This document shows positions 7,851 to 17,063 of a stretch of 64,000 bases of DNA, one piece after another (position 1 is the stretch's first letter; each line of letters starts with the position of its first letter). Below the pieces are notes generated by a model, which was not told where the DNA came from, made no database searches, and worked only from the letters and a program-made list of their open reading frames with translations. The translations under genes and the position numbers were made by a program. This stretch comes from CAWAYH01 sp963786195 (lineage in GTDB: Bacteria; Acidobacteriota; Vicinamibacteria; Vicinamibacterales; 2-12-FULL-66-21), in assembly GCA_963786195.1 (NCBI GenBank), contig CAWAYH010000006.1, positions 434,001 to 498,000 on the forward strand, written 5' to 3'.

Positions 7851-9800
7851 ATGAGACGGGCACTTGGTCGACTCCTGCCGGTGATAAGCACCGCCGCTCT
7901 GGTCCTGGCATACAGCCCTGCCGAGATCCTCGCCCAGACGAAACCCGCCCCGAAACCGCCGGTCGACCGTACGATCGAGCGGCCCGACGTGCGGACGTTC
8001 CGGCCGATTCCGCGGCTCCAGCAGCCGCCGCCCGAATGCGTCACGGTCGTGCCGAACGTGGAAGGCGGAACGGTCGCGGACGCGAGTCGCTCGCTGGGCC
8101 ACGAAAAGCTCTCGCTCGGGCGCGTGACGACGAAGCAGGCGGATGTGCGACGGGAGACCGTCGCCGGTCAAACACCCGGCGCCCGGACGAAAGTCAAATG
8201 TGGATCGCGCGTCGATGTCGTCGTGCACGTTCCAGCCGACCGACGTCCGGATCGCACGGATCCGGATCGTGTCGATCCCGATCGCGCCAATCCCGATCCT
8301 GTCCGCCCCTGCGACGTGCCGGACCTGACGAAGATGTATCCGGAGTCTCTGCGGAAGGAGCTCGCGCGATACCGGCTCGTCCTCGGTCGCGTGTCGTCCA
8401 AAGAGACCGATGTCACCCGCGAAGTGGTGATCGATCAGTCTCCGAAACCCGGCCGGCAAGTGACATGCGAATCGGCGGTCGACGTGCTGGTCGCGGTGCC
8501 GACGCCGGCGCCTCCCGTTCCGCCGCCCCCATCAACGTGCGTGGTTCCGATTCTGGTGGAGAGTGACGTCCGCGACGTGAGAAAAGCGCTGGCTGGCGCG
8601 AACCTCGTGGTCGGAAGAATCGAACGGCGAGAGGGCACGCCGCGTGCGGGCACGATCGTCGATCAGTCTCCGCAAGCGCACGCCAAGGTCAGGTGCGACT
8701 CGCCCGTCGACGTCTGGGTATCCACTCCACCGCCGCCGGTGCGAGTGCCGCAACTGATGGGGCATCCGCGCTCGGAAGCCGCGGACCTCCTGCGGCGGGC
8801 AGGACTCTCCGTCGGCGAGATTCGCGTGCGCGAATCCAGTCGCCCCGAGGGAACGGTGGTCGAGCAGTTTCCGGTCGCCGGCAACGAAGTGGAGCGTGGC
8901 ACCCCGGTCAACGTCTGGCTGGGCATCGCAATTCCGACACCGCCACCACCTCCGCCGCTGCCACCGCCAACTCCTCCGCCGATCCAGCCGACACCGCCTG
9001 CGCCAACGCCACCGGCTCCGACACCGATTCCGCCGGCGCCGCCAGTTCCGCAGCCACCGCCGGTAGAGCCGGTCGTCCCGACACCACCCGTGCAACCGCC
9101 GCCCGTTCAGCCGCCACCGGTTCAGCCGCCACCGGTTCAACCGCCGCCCGTTCAACCGCCGCCGACACCGCCACCGACGCCGGCACCGGTTCGGCCCGTT
9201 CCCGTTGAACCGGTTCAACCGACGCCTCCACCCGTGACGCCGGTTCAGCCCGTTCCGGTTCAACCCGCGCAACCGGTCGAGCCAGTACCGCCAGTGCCGC
9301 CCTCAGCGCCGGTTCAACCGGTGCAGCCGGATCGCGTCAGCGTGCCGAACGTCGTTGGCGTCACCGTCGAGCAGGCAGACCTCCTGCTGAGCGCGTCAGG
9401 GCTGCGTTCCGGTGTCGTCACGCGATCGCGATGGATACCGACGAGCGACGCGATCACGTCCCAGGTCCCGGCGGCCGGTACGCTGGTGCTGCGCGGATCG
9501 GCGGTCGACGTGAACGTGACCGCTGTCGCGTCGTGGGCGTGGCTGCTGGCCGGCACGCTCCTGGGGCTTGCAGTGGCCGGCGCAGGATCACTGATGAAAG
9601 GGCGCCAGAATCCGCACTCGCTGCCGGAATTGACTCCGCATCCCGATCCGGGAGTTCAGACCAGCGATCCGGACGACGACGCGCTTGCGCAGCTGGAACT
9701 GCGACTGGAGCCGTGGGCCGACAAGGGAGAGCAAGTCGTCGAAAGCGACGATCAACTCATCGTCGACAGCCGCTGGCAGTACTCGCCGGCACTCAGGTGA
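7851..9800 (+). CDS. Exported membrane-anchored protein with five PASTA domains
   Basis: 649 residues from ATG 7851, chosen because AAGGAG lies about 9 nt upstream and a signal peptide follows (MRRALGRLLPVISTAALVLA). Four PASTA domains lie at about 62-128, 154-218, 230-293 and 297-362 (for example VRVPQLMGHPRSEAADLLRR). A proline-rich stretch covers 363-493, including five near-identical VQPPP units from 15-bp DNA repeats. A fifth PASTA domain (VSVPNVVGVTVEQADLLLSA) lies at 496-561, then one membrane helix (WAWLLAGTLLGLAVAGAGSLM) and an acidic cytoplasmic tail of about 65 residues. PASTA domains bind cell-wall fragments. No kinase or transpeptidase domain is attached. The next gene starts 5 bp downstream, so they form an operon. 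Confidence 0.88.
   Translation: MRRALGRLLPVISTAALVLAYSPAEILAQTKPAPKPPVDRTIERPDVRTFRPIPRLQQPPPECVTVVPNVEGGTVADASRSLGHEKLSLGRVTTKQADVRRETVAGQTPGARTKVKCGSRVDVVVHVPADRRPDRTDPDRVDPDRANPDPVRPCDVPDLTKMYPESLRKELARYRLVLGRVSSKETDVTREVVIDQSPKPGRQVTCESAVDVLVAVPTPAPPVPPPPSTCVVPILVESDVRDVRKALAGANLVVGRIERREGTPRAGTIVDQSPQAHAKVRCDSPVDVWVSTPPPPVRVPQLMGHPRSEAADLLRRAGLSVGEIRVRESSRPEGTVVEQFPVAGNEVERGTPVNVWLGIAIPTPPPPPPLPPPTPPPIQPTPPAPTPPAPTPIPPAPPVPQPPPVEPVVPTPPVQPPPVQPPPVQPPPVQPPPVQPPPTPPPTPAPVRPVPVEPVQPTPPPVTPVQPVPVQPAQPVEPVPPVPPSAPVQPVQPDRVSVPNVVGVTVEQADLLLSASGLRSGVVTRSRWIPTSDAITSQVPAAGTLVLRGSAVDVNVTAVASWAWLLAGTLLGLAVAGAGSLMKGRQNPHSLPELTPHPDPGVQTSDPDDDALAQLELRLEPWADKGEQVVESDDQLIVDSRWQYSPALR
9088..9162 (+). repeat. 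15-bp coding repeat (VQPPP units)
   Basis: Five consecutive copies of a 15-bp unit like GTTCAGCCGCCACCG, with synonymous CCG/CCA/CCC changes between copies, encode (VQPPP)5 in the proline-rich linker of the PASTA protein. Copy number could vary without loss of frame. Confidence 0.85.
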
Positions 9801-9804
9801 CGCC

Positions 9805-10377
9805 ATGATGACCCTCAGCCAACTTCTGTTGCCCGCACAAGACGAACTGGTCGACCGGATCAAGGACGCGCTCGCGGACGAGGGCGTCGCCATCAAGTCC
9901 GGCGGCGTCGGCAAGCTGCCCATGCTCGGGTGGAAGATGATGCCGGGCGCGATTGCGGGCCAGCTCGCCGGTCTACTGGACATCGGCCTCGACGACATCC
10001 TGGTCGGCGGCTGGAACAAGTCGTTCGCGATCCGCCAGCAGCTCCAGAAAAGCCTCAAGACGCCCGGCAAGGACAACTTCCTGCAGCTCGCGGAGCACAA
10101 GATCAAGTCCACCCATGCGCCGTACGTCGCGCTCATCAAGGATGGCCGCGAGGTGGGACGCCTGCCATTCTCGGTGGCCGTGGAGCTCGTGCTGCAGGGC
10201 GCGGTGCTCCGCATCCGCGACGGGGCCATTCGTGAGGTCCAGACCGGTCAGATCAAGGGCAAGGGCAGCGTGCAGTGCGCCGGCGCGACGCTGATCGAGA
10301 AGGATCTCCAGACGATCAAGGTGCCGGGCACCATCTCGATCGACGCGAAGAAATCGACACTGAAGCTGAGCGCGTAG
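9805..10377 (+). CDS. Conserved-looking cytosolic protein of unknown function
   Basis: 190 residues (MMTLSQLLLPAQDELVDRIKDALADEG), no signal peptide and no membrane helix. A Gly/Met-rich stretch (GKLPMLGWKMMPGAIAGQLAGLLDIGLDDILVGGW) follows a helical start. The second half is beta-rich: residues 105-190 include VALIKDGREVGRLPFSVAVELVLQGAVLRIRDG and IKVPGTISIDAKKSTLKLSA. I do not recognise the family. It begins 5 bp after the PASTA gene and is likely co-transcribed, so a role at the inner face of the envelope linked to the PASTA protein is possible but unproven. Two in-line ATGs (9805 and 9808) are possible starts. Confidence 0.75.
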   Translation: MMTLSQLLLPAQDELVDRIKDALADEGVAIKSGGVGKLPMLGWKMMPGAIAGQLAGLLDIGLDDILVGGWNKSFAIRQQLQKSLKTPGKDNFLQLAEHKIKSTHAPYVALIKDGREVGRLPFSVAVELVLQGAVLRIRDGAIREVQTGQIKGKGSVQCAGATLIEKDLQTIKVPGTISIDAKKSTLKLSA

Positions 10378-10381
10378 GGGA

Positions 10382-11182
10382 CTAGCGATCGATGAGGGCC
10401 GCCGCGCGCAGGGGCCCACCCGATCCTCCCTCGATCTTGGCGGGCAGCGCAAACACGGTGGCGCCGCGCGCCGGAAGCTGATCGAGATTCGTCAGGTTCT
10501 CGAAGCCCGGGACGTTCTTCGCGGCGGCAATGCGGTGGACCTGGAAATCGGTCGAGCGGCCGTAGTCAATCGACGCGGTGTCGATACCGAGGGCCGCGAC
10601 CTGCCGTTCGTCGACGAGCAGACGCGCGGCGTCGACGCCGTAACTGGGGAACGTCAGCTTCGACGCGTCTCCGGGCGTGTCGTCGCCGAGGTACGTCTTC
10701 GCATCGGGCCAGTATCGGCTCCAGCCCGTGCGCAGCAGGACGATCGTCTTTGGCGCGATCCGGCCGTGCCGTTTCTCGAAGTCGAGGACGTCTTCCCGCG
10801 TCAACCGATAGTCGCGATCGCGGCCGGCGGCCGCCGTGATGTCGATCACCACTGCGCGCGCAATGAGCTGCCCCAGCGGAATCTCATCGGCCGTCCACCC
10901 CGTTTCCGAGAAGTGCCGCGGCGCATCCAGGTGTGTGCCGCCATGCTCGGCGGTGCTGAAGCGGTAGGCGGAATAGAAATAGCCGGCATCCGTCTTCCCG
11001 TACGCGAGCTGCTCGTGCACGAATTTCGCGGTGTCCGTCGGCCAGTAGAGTGTCTTCGACCCGAGCGTCTGCGTGAGATCGACGATCTTGAAGGCCGAAG
11101 GGTCGGGCCCCGGGCTCATCCGCGCGCCCACCAGCGGCCCGGCAATCACCACCGCAAGCACGAGTCCATACGCGGCTTTCAT
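10382..11182 (-). CDS. Exported cyclase-family (kynurenine formamidase-like) hydrolase
   Basis: 266 residues. Signal peptide MKAAYGLVLAVVIAGPLVGA. The cyclase family (PF04199) metal-binding signature HGGTHLDAPRHF is at about 80-91, with the usual DLTQTLG near the start and LLRTGWSRYW and NLTNLDQLPARGATVFALPAKIEGGSGGPLR at the end. Family members are Mn- or Zn-dependent amidohydrolases (kynurenine formamidase, isatin hydrolase); the substrate here is unknown. A paralogue without a signal peptide is at 16279-17058. The leader is made of TTGTCCC heptamers (AAGGGAC on the mRNA), the last of which serves as the ribosome binding site. It follows the DUF4384 gene by 42 bp on the same strand. Confidence 0.88.
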   Translation of the reverse strand: MKAAYGLVLAVVIAGPLVGARMSPGPDPSAFKIVDLTQTLGSKTLYWPTDTAKFVHEQLAYGKTDAGYFYSAYRFSTAEHGGTHLDAPRHFSETGWTADEIPLGQLIARAVVIDITAAAGRDRDYRLTREDVLDFEKRHGRIAPKTIVLLRTGWSRYWPDAKTYLGDDTPGDASKLTFPSYGVDAARLLVDERQVAALGIDTASIDYGRSTDFQVHRIAAAKNVPGFENLTNLDQLPARGATVFALPAKIEGGSGGPLRAAALIDR

Positions 11183-11185
11183 GTG

Positions 11186-11220
11186 TTGTCCCTTTTCCCT
11201 TGTCCCTTGTCCCTTGTCAA
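11186..11220 (-). repeat. Heptamer array in a gene leader, carries the Shine-Dalgarno sequence
   Basis: Five 7-bp units (TTGTCCC x3, TTTTCCC, TTGTCAA on the plus strand), ending 3 bp before the ATG of the exported cyclase-family gene. In the mRNA each full unit reads GGGACAA, so purine-rich AAGGG motifs recur every 7 nt. The last, AAAAGGGAC, lies 6-12 nt before the start codon and is the likely ribosome binding site. A change in unit number would keep this site but change the leader length. Confidence 0.85.
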
Positions 11221-11223
11221 TCG

Positions 11224-12126
11224 TCAGCGGTTAGAGGCAGCGTACGGCAACCGCACCGTCACGAGCACGGGCGCGCCCTTCTTGGCGGCCAGGCGGAAGA
11301 TCGTCTGCGGCGCGGGATCGTCCTGCGTCAGCAGGCGCGACGCGTCAGCCGCGGCCACCTGCTCCTCGCGCGTCCAGATGCGCTTGGCGCCGCCCTCCTG
11401 GGTGAACTGCTGCATTGGCGAGGTCCAGGACTTCTCCCACGAGGCCATGACATCCTTCGCGAGTACCAGCGGCTTGTCGGCAATCGTCACGGAATCGATT
11501 GGCTTCGGCGACACGATGATCGTGATCAGCTCGCCGACCTGACCGGGACGACTGGGTCTGACTGTGAAGAAGTTTGGCCGGTCCAGCTGATCGGGGATGT
11601 CGACCAGGCGGCCCGCGCGGACCGCGTTGTCTCCCTGCCGCGTACGCGACGTCGGGAAAATCAGATAGGCGTCGCTCATCGCGCCATCGGAATACACCTC
11701 GCGATCGACGACATAGAGGAAGCCGGCATTCGGCGACTCGATCGTCAGTCGCACGCGGTCGCCGACGTCCAGAGGAGCGCCGACGTCGATCCGTTCGGCG
11801 GTGAGTTCGCCCGCTGCCGTGTCCTGCACCAGCAGCCGCGCACCCTCGCCGGTGGCGGCGCGCAGCCGCCAGAGCGTCAGGCCGAGATTGACGGTGCCCT
11901 TCGCCGCCGCGGCGTTCGTCGATCCCGCGGGCCGATAGGCGGGAGGTTTCGTGGCCGGTTTCGATGGGGCCGCCGCTGCGGGGGCTGGCCGCGCCTTGAG
12001 GAACTCTTCGGCGATGATTTGCCGCGTCTGCTCTCCGCCCGCCTGCTGCGGCTCCGGTGCTCCGGTCATGACGCGGCTCAGGGCCAGCGACATCACCAGT
12101 GCCGCTCCAATCAGTCGTGCTGTCAC
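11224..12126 (-). CDS. Exported DUF4384 protein
   Basis: 300 residues from GTG 12126, with GGAGG about 5 nt upstream. A signal peptide (MTARLIGAALVMSLALSRVMTGA) is followed by a Pro/Ala linker (about 45-75) and a DUF4384 domain (about 85-210) recognised by LDVGDRVRLTIESPNAGFLYVVDREVYSDG and AYLIFPTSR. DUF4384 is a beta-rich domain often attached to bacterial kinases and caspase-like proteins; its ligand is not known. The C-terminal third (KPLVLAKDVMASWEKSWTS) is less familiar. It lies 52 bp after a kinase whose own C-terminus is also DUF4384-like, so the two probably act in one envelope-sensing unit (inference). Confidence 0.82.
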   Translation of the reverse strand: MTARLIGAALVMSLALSRVMTGAPEPQQAGGEQTRQIIAEEFLKARPAPAAAAPSKPATKPPAYRPAGSTNAAAAKGTVNLGLTLWRLRAATGEGARLLVQDTAAGELTAERIDVGAPLDVGDRVRLTIESPNAGFLYVVDREVYSDGAMSDAYLIFPTSRTRQGDNAVRAGRLVDIPDQLDRPNFFTVRPSRPGQVGELITIIVSPKPIDSVTIADKPLVLAKDVMASWEKSWTSPMQQFTQEGGAKRIWTREEQVAAADASRLLTQDDPAPQTIFRLAAKKGAPVLVTVRLPYAASNR

Positions 12127-12177
12127 GGGAACCTCCTCAGCCTCGTGCCCCCGGTTTGGCGTGCGGACAGGGTGCCC

Positions 12178-13741
12178 TCAATGGTGCTCCAACCGCGCAA
12201 GGCGCACAATCAGATCGCCGTGCCCGCTGACGAGCGTCCGGCGGGTCTCCTCGACCTTGACGGCGGTCGTCACGAGATGGGCTTTCAGGAGCTGCTGGAT
12301 GCTGGACGCCTCCACCGGATCCTTGACGAGTCCCGCAGCCTCGGGGTTCATGTAACGCTGGATCGCCTTTTCCAGCTCGGGGACTGGCTTGACGCTCCAC
12401 ACGATCCACATGCTCTCGGTCCCCTGGTGCTCGGTGAACTGAGCCCACCCCGTCCGGACCGGTGCGCCGGCGCCGGCCGTCGAACCGGTCTGAATCGAGG
12501 GTGTCGGAAAGAGCAAGTGGAGCGTCGTCTGGCCGTTGGCGGCCGGACCTTCGTTGAGCAGGTAGAAGTGCCCGGGCTCGCGGCCCTGCAGGTTGAACCG
12601 GAACCTCCAGCCGTCTCCGAAAACCTCCTGCCCGGACGACTCGAACTCGTTCTGATAAGGCTTGCCGTCAATCATCTTCTGTACGGTGAGCCGGTCCTCG
12701 AACCGGGCAGGAGGCGGTGGCGCAGGTGTGCTCGTCCCCAATGCCCACCACCCGGCCAGGCCAAGCACGAGAAGCAGCGCGACGACGCCCCCGATCGCGA
12801 GCGGCCCGCCGACACGTGGTGACCTGACGTCGTGAGTGACGACACCCGGCGCGCCGTGCTGCGTGGATCGCTTGATCTCTGCCGCGACGTCGATCTGCTG
12901 CTTGAGTCGTCGCAGATCGATCAGCAGATCCTTAATCGTCTGATACCGCGCGTCGCGATCCTTCTCGAGCGACTTGCCGATGATCCGTTCGAGCTCCGCC
13001 GGTACCTCGACGCCGCTGCTTGCGAGCGAGCGCGGCTCGCGTTCGAGCACTGACGCGATCACGTCGCTCGTCGTCGGCGCGGCGAATGGCGATCGGCCGC
13101 TCAGCATCTCGCTGAGCACGACGCCAAAACTCCAGACGTCCGCGCGCTGATCGACCGGCTGGCCGCGCACCTGCTCCGGCGCCATGTAGCCGACCGTACC
13201 GAGAATCATGCCGGGCTGCGTGTGGAGCGAGACGGTCTTGCCTTCATCACCGGTCTGCTGGAGCGGCGTGAGCTTCACCAGCCCGAAGTCGAGGACCTTC
13301 ACGTACCCGTCCGGCCGCACCATGACGTTTTCCGGCTTCACGTCACGATGGACCAGCCCCGCGGCGTGAGCGGCCTCGAGCGCGGACGCCACCTGGGTCG
13401 CGATGTCGAGCGCCTTCCCGAGCGGGAGTGCGCCCTTGCCGAGCAGGGCCCGCAACGTCTGCCCTTCGACGAACTCCGTTGCGAGAAACGGCGTGTCGTC
13501 GAACGTGCCGAGCTCGTGAACCGTCAGGATGTTCGGATGATTGAGGGCGGAGGCGGAGAGCGCTTCGTGTTCGAGCCGCCGCACCATTTCGGGATCGCCG
13601 GGGCCGGCCCCGATGACCTTGATCGCAACGGTCCGCTGGAGCCGCGTGTCGCGCGCCTTGTACAGCTTCTCCCATCCCGCCGGCGCCGACGGCGCTGATG
13701 ATCTCGTACGGTCCGAGACGGGTGCCGGAGGTGAGCGGCAT
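12178..13741 (-). CDS. Ser/Thr protein kinase with C-terminal DUF4384-like domain (one frameshift)
   Basis: Kinase starts MPLTSGTRLGPYEIISAVGAGGMGE at ATG 13741; the second frame resumes at KLYKARDTRLQRTVAIKVIG after a one-base indel near 13667, exactly between the Gly-rich loop and the catalytic Lys. HRDVKPEN, DFGLVK and GTVGYMAPE motifs are intact. A membrane helix (GGPLAIGGVVALLLVLGLAGWWAL) separates the cytoplasmic kinase from an external part that resembles DUF4384 (WRFRFNLQGREPGHFYLLNE, then LHLLFPTPS). The downstream gene encodes a free DUF4384 protein. External DUF4384 as a sensor module for the kinase is inference. Family assignment is firm; the frameshift may be a consensus error. 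Confidence 0.88.
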
Positions 13742-13836
13742 GATCGCAGCGCGTATGCGGACAACGGAGGAGTCGGGCATCCGCGCTCGAGGACACCAGG
13801 ACTCTCGCTGCTCGCGATTCGCGGATTATATGCCCT

Positions 13837-16282
13837 TTATTCGCTCCTGAGCGTTTCGGCGGGATCGGTCGCGGCTGCGCGTCGCGCGGGCACGACGCAG
13901 GCCACCATCGCAACAAACAGCAGGATGGCCGGCATGACCGCGAACGATGGCACGTCGAGGGGTGTGATCCCGAACAGCAACGGCTGCATCAGCCTCGTGG
14001 CGAGCACCGAGGCGAGCATGCCGAGCACGAGCCCGACGACCGTCACGATGAGTCCCTGGCGCACGACGAGCCCGATCAGGTTGCCACGTGTGGCGCCGAG
14101 CGCCGACCGGATGCCGATCTCGCGCCGGCGCTGGGAGACCGAGTACCGACAGGACGCCGTACAACCCGGTCGCCGCGAGAACCAGCGCGAGCGTGGCAAA
14201 CATCGCCAGAACCGCGGTGGCAAACCGCGGCTGCCCGACCGACTCGGACACCCGCGACGCCAGCGTGCCGACCTCGTCCAGCGCCGCGGTCGGTTCGATG
14301 TCCCGTACGGCGGAACGCAGCGTCGGCGTGAACGCTGCGGGGTCGCTTCCGGTACGAATGACGAGATTGACTTCGCGTGTAATGCGACGGTGCTTCGAGT
14401 GGGCGAAATACATCTCGGGCTGCGGCTGGCGATCGAGACCATCCTTCAGCACGTTGTTGACGACCCCGACGATCTCGGTGGTGACCTCGGGCTCGGCCAT
14501 CAGCCCCTGATACCGACGCCCGGCGACGGGCTTCCCGTCGGTCATGTAGGCCTGGACGAACGCCTCGTTCACGACCATCGCCTGGATCCCGGACGTCGCG
14601 TCCGAGGGCTGCAGCATGCGGCCTTCGATCAGCCGGAGTCGCAGCGCCTCGGCGTAACCCGGCGTGACGACGTACGAGATCGCGCGGGCTTTCACTTCTT
14701 CAGCACCAGCGCTCGCGCGAAAGCTGAAGCCCGCGATGGCCGTCGACTGGTTCAGCGGCGCCATGCTTCCGGCGCCTGCCGCCACGACCCCCGGCGACGC
14801 GTTCAGGCGCTCGACGAGCGAGTCGACGATCTGGACGGCGCGCTCGGGCTTCGATGCCGCGCCCGTCAGATAGACCCGCGCGTTGAGGACGTTCGTGGCG
14901 TCGTAGCCGGGGTTGACGTTGATGAGTGTGACGAAGCTTCGGACGAGCAGCGCCGCACCGATCAGCAGGACCACGCTCAGCGCGGCTTCCACCGCGAGCA
15001 GCACCGCCCGCACACGCTCCCCCGCCCCCACGCTCCGCGCATCGTCGGCGCGGAGCGCCGGAATGAGGTTCGTACGGCCGGCACGCAAGGCCGGCAGGAC
15101 GCCCGCGAGCGCGCCTGCCACGAGCGAGACGACGACCGCGAAGCCGAGCACGCGGAGATCGAGCTGAACGTCCTCGAGCCGCGGGAATTCATCCGGCGCC
15201 CACGCCGGCACCGCGCGGATAATCGCCCACGCCAGCAGCACGCCCAGTGCACCGCCGGCAAGACCCAGCGCGGCGCTTTCGGTCAGGAGTTGACGCACCA
15301 GCCGTCCGCGCCCTGCGCCTAGCGCAGCCCGAACCGCCAGCTCCCGTCCGCGCGAGACGCCGCGCGCGAGGAGCAGATTGGCGACGTTGGCGCACGCGAT
15401 GAGCAGCACCAACCCGACCGATGCCATCAGGACCAGCATCGCGGGCCGGATCCGCGCCGTCATCTGATCCGCCAGCACGCGCGCGCGCACTTCGACCGGA
15501 GCGCCTTTACCGAACAACAGATCCGCCGCGAACGGACGCTTGGTGCCGCGGGCCAGGGCCGTGCCTTCGGCCGCGGCCTGCCCCTCGCTCGCGCCCGGCT
15601 TCAGCCGCGCGAGCGCGTACAGCACTGACATGCCCCGCGGGTCCACTGGGGGGATGCTGTACGGCGTCCAGAGCTGCGCCTCGCGATCGGGGAAATAGAA
15701 CCAGGCGGGCGCGACGCCGACGATCTCGTACGATCGCCCGTTCAGATCCATCGTCTTGCCGATCGCGGCCGGGTCGCCGCCGAATCTCCGGCGCCACATG
15801 CTGTGGCTCAGCACCACCACGGCGTCCGCTCCCGTGATCGCGTCCTCGTCGCGGAAAAACCGGCCAGCCGCTGGCGTCACACCAAGCAGCGGAAAGAGCG
15901 ACGGTTGAACGTTCGCGCCGATGATCCGCGACGGCTCGTCGAGGCTGGTGACCACGTAGGCCTCTGACGTGTAGGCGGACAGCCCTTCGATCGTCTGCGG
16001 ATTCGTGCGCCAGGCGGCGAACGTCACGTTGCTGAGCATCGCGTTACGGATGATCGACGTGCCGCCGGGATGCTCCTCGGACAGCCGCACGATGCGGCCG
16101 GCGTCACGATACGGCAACGGACGCAGCAGCACACCGTAGACCACAGAGAAGACGGCGGTGTTGGCCCCGATCGCCAGCGCGAGCGTGAGCAGCGCGGCCG
16201 CCGTGAATCCGGGCGACCGGCCCATCATTCGGCCCGCGTGTCGAAGATCCTGGAGCATCGAGTTCATGTTCACCGTTCTCAT
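13837..16282 (-). CDS. MacB/FtsX-like ABC transporter permease (ADOP type), one frameshift
   Basis: About 815 residues. The N-terminal helix follows MLQDLRHAGRMMGRSPGFTAAALLTLALAIGANTAVFSV, then a MacB-type periplasmic domain (about 60-270), three helices around LIACANVANLLLARG, a second periplasmic domain and the C-terminal FtsX helices. The frame ends early after GLYGVLSV; the correct ending, from SQRRREIGIRSALGATRGNLIGL to PARRAAATDPAETLRSE, lies in the next frame and stops at 13837. A one-base indel near 14140 joins them. No ATPase gene adjoins, as is common for acidobacterial permeases of this long type. ATG at 16282 overlaps the cyclase stop as ATGA; MNSMLQD at 16267 is an alternative start. 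Confidence 0.88.
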
Positions 16283-17058
16283 GACGCTTTCTCCACGATG
16301 GCGATCACCCGGAGCGGGCTTCCGCTTCCGCCGACGATCTTCAGCGGCGCGGCGATGACGACGGCGCCCGTGGCGGGCAGCTGATCCAGATTACAGAGGC
16401 TCGCGAGGCCGAAACAGCCCGAGCCGTGCATGATCGCGTGGTTCGGGAACGGCGGATCGAACGTCCCGGCCTGACCGGCATCCGTGCCGATTGTTTCCAC
16501 GCCCACGCCGAGCACCCGCCGATCGCGCGCGAGCAGCGCCGACGCGCGCGCGTCGAAACCCGGGCTGTGTGGGCCGTCGGCGCCCACGTTCAGGAACGCG
16601 GTCGGATCGATGCGGCGGCTCCATCCGGTTCGCAGCAGGACCCAGGCTCCCGGAGGAATCCGGCCGTGTTCGGATTCCCACGACTCGATGCGATCGGGCG
16701 TCAGGAGAAAATCCGGATTGCGCGCGACGTCCGCGGTGACGTCGATGACGCATGCGGGTCCAACGAATCGCCGGGCCGGTATGGTGTCGCAGGCATTGTC
16801 CGGAAGATCCTTCCCCGTGACCCAGTGCACGGGCGCGTCGAAGTGCGTGCCGGTGTGCTCTCCGAAACGCAGGGTGTTCCAGTACCACGCCGGGCCCTTG
16901 TCGTCGTACCGCGAGATCACGTCGATGGTCACGCCGGGCGACGCCGCGAAGATTGGCGGCAGTCCGATGACGGGCGTCGCGGGCCCGAGCGGCTGCGTCA
17001 GGTCGACGACGTTCAGGCGGCCGGCGTTCAGCGCATCGATGAACTGCGTGAGGATCAT
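16279..17058 (-). CDS. Cyclase-family (isatin hydrolase/kynurenine formamidase-like) hydrolase, cytosolic
   Basis: 259 residues from ATG 17058, preceded by AGGGGAC about 10 nt upstream. The metal-binding motif HTGTHFDAPVHW is at about 70-81, VDLTQPLGPATPV at 17-29, LLRTGWSRR near 150, and the family end NLDQLPATGAVVIAAPLKIVGGSGSPLR. No signal peptide, unlike the paralogue at 10382. It lies 5 bp after the ThDP enzyme and overlaps the next permease by 4 bp, so the three are one operon. Hydrolysis of a cyclic amide or N-acyl arylamine to a keto acid that the ThDP enzyme could decarboxylate would fit the pairing, but that is inference. Confidence 0.88.
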   Translation of the reverse strand: MILTQFIDALNAGRLNVVDLTQPLGPATPVIGLPPIFAASPGVTIDVISRYDDKGPAWYWNTLRFGEHTGTHFDAPVHWVTGKDLPDNACDTIPARRFVGPACVIDVTADVARNPDFLLTPDRIESWESEHGRIPPGAWVLLRTGWSRRIDPTAFLNVGADGPHSPGFDARASALLARDRRVLGVGVETIGTDAGQAGTFDPPFPNHAIMHGSGCFGLASLCNLDQLPATGAVVIAAPLKIVGGSGSPLRVIAIVEKAS

Positions 17059-17063
17059 TGGAG

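Noticed and set aside
8532..9272. Arg/Trp-rich minus-strand frame opposite the PASTA gene
   Set aside because: Complement of proline-rich repeat DNA; not a plausible protein.
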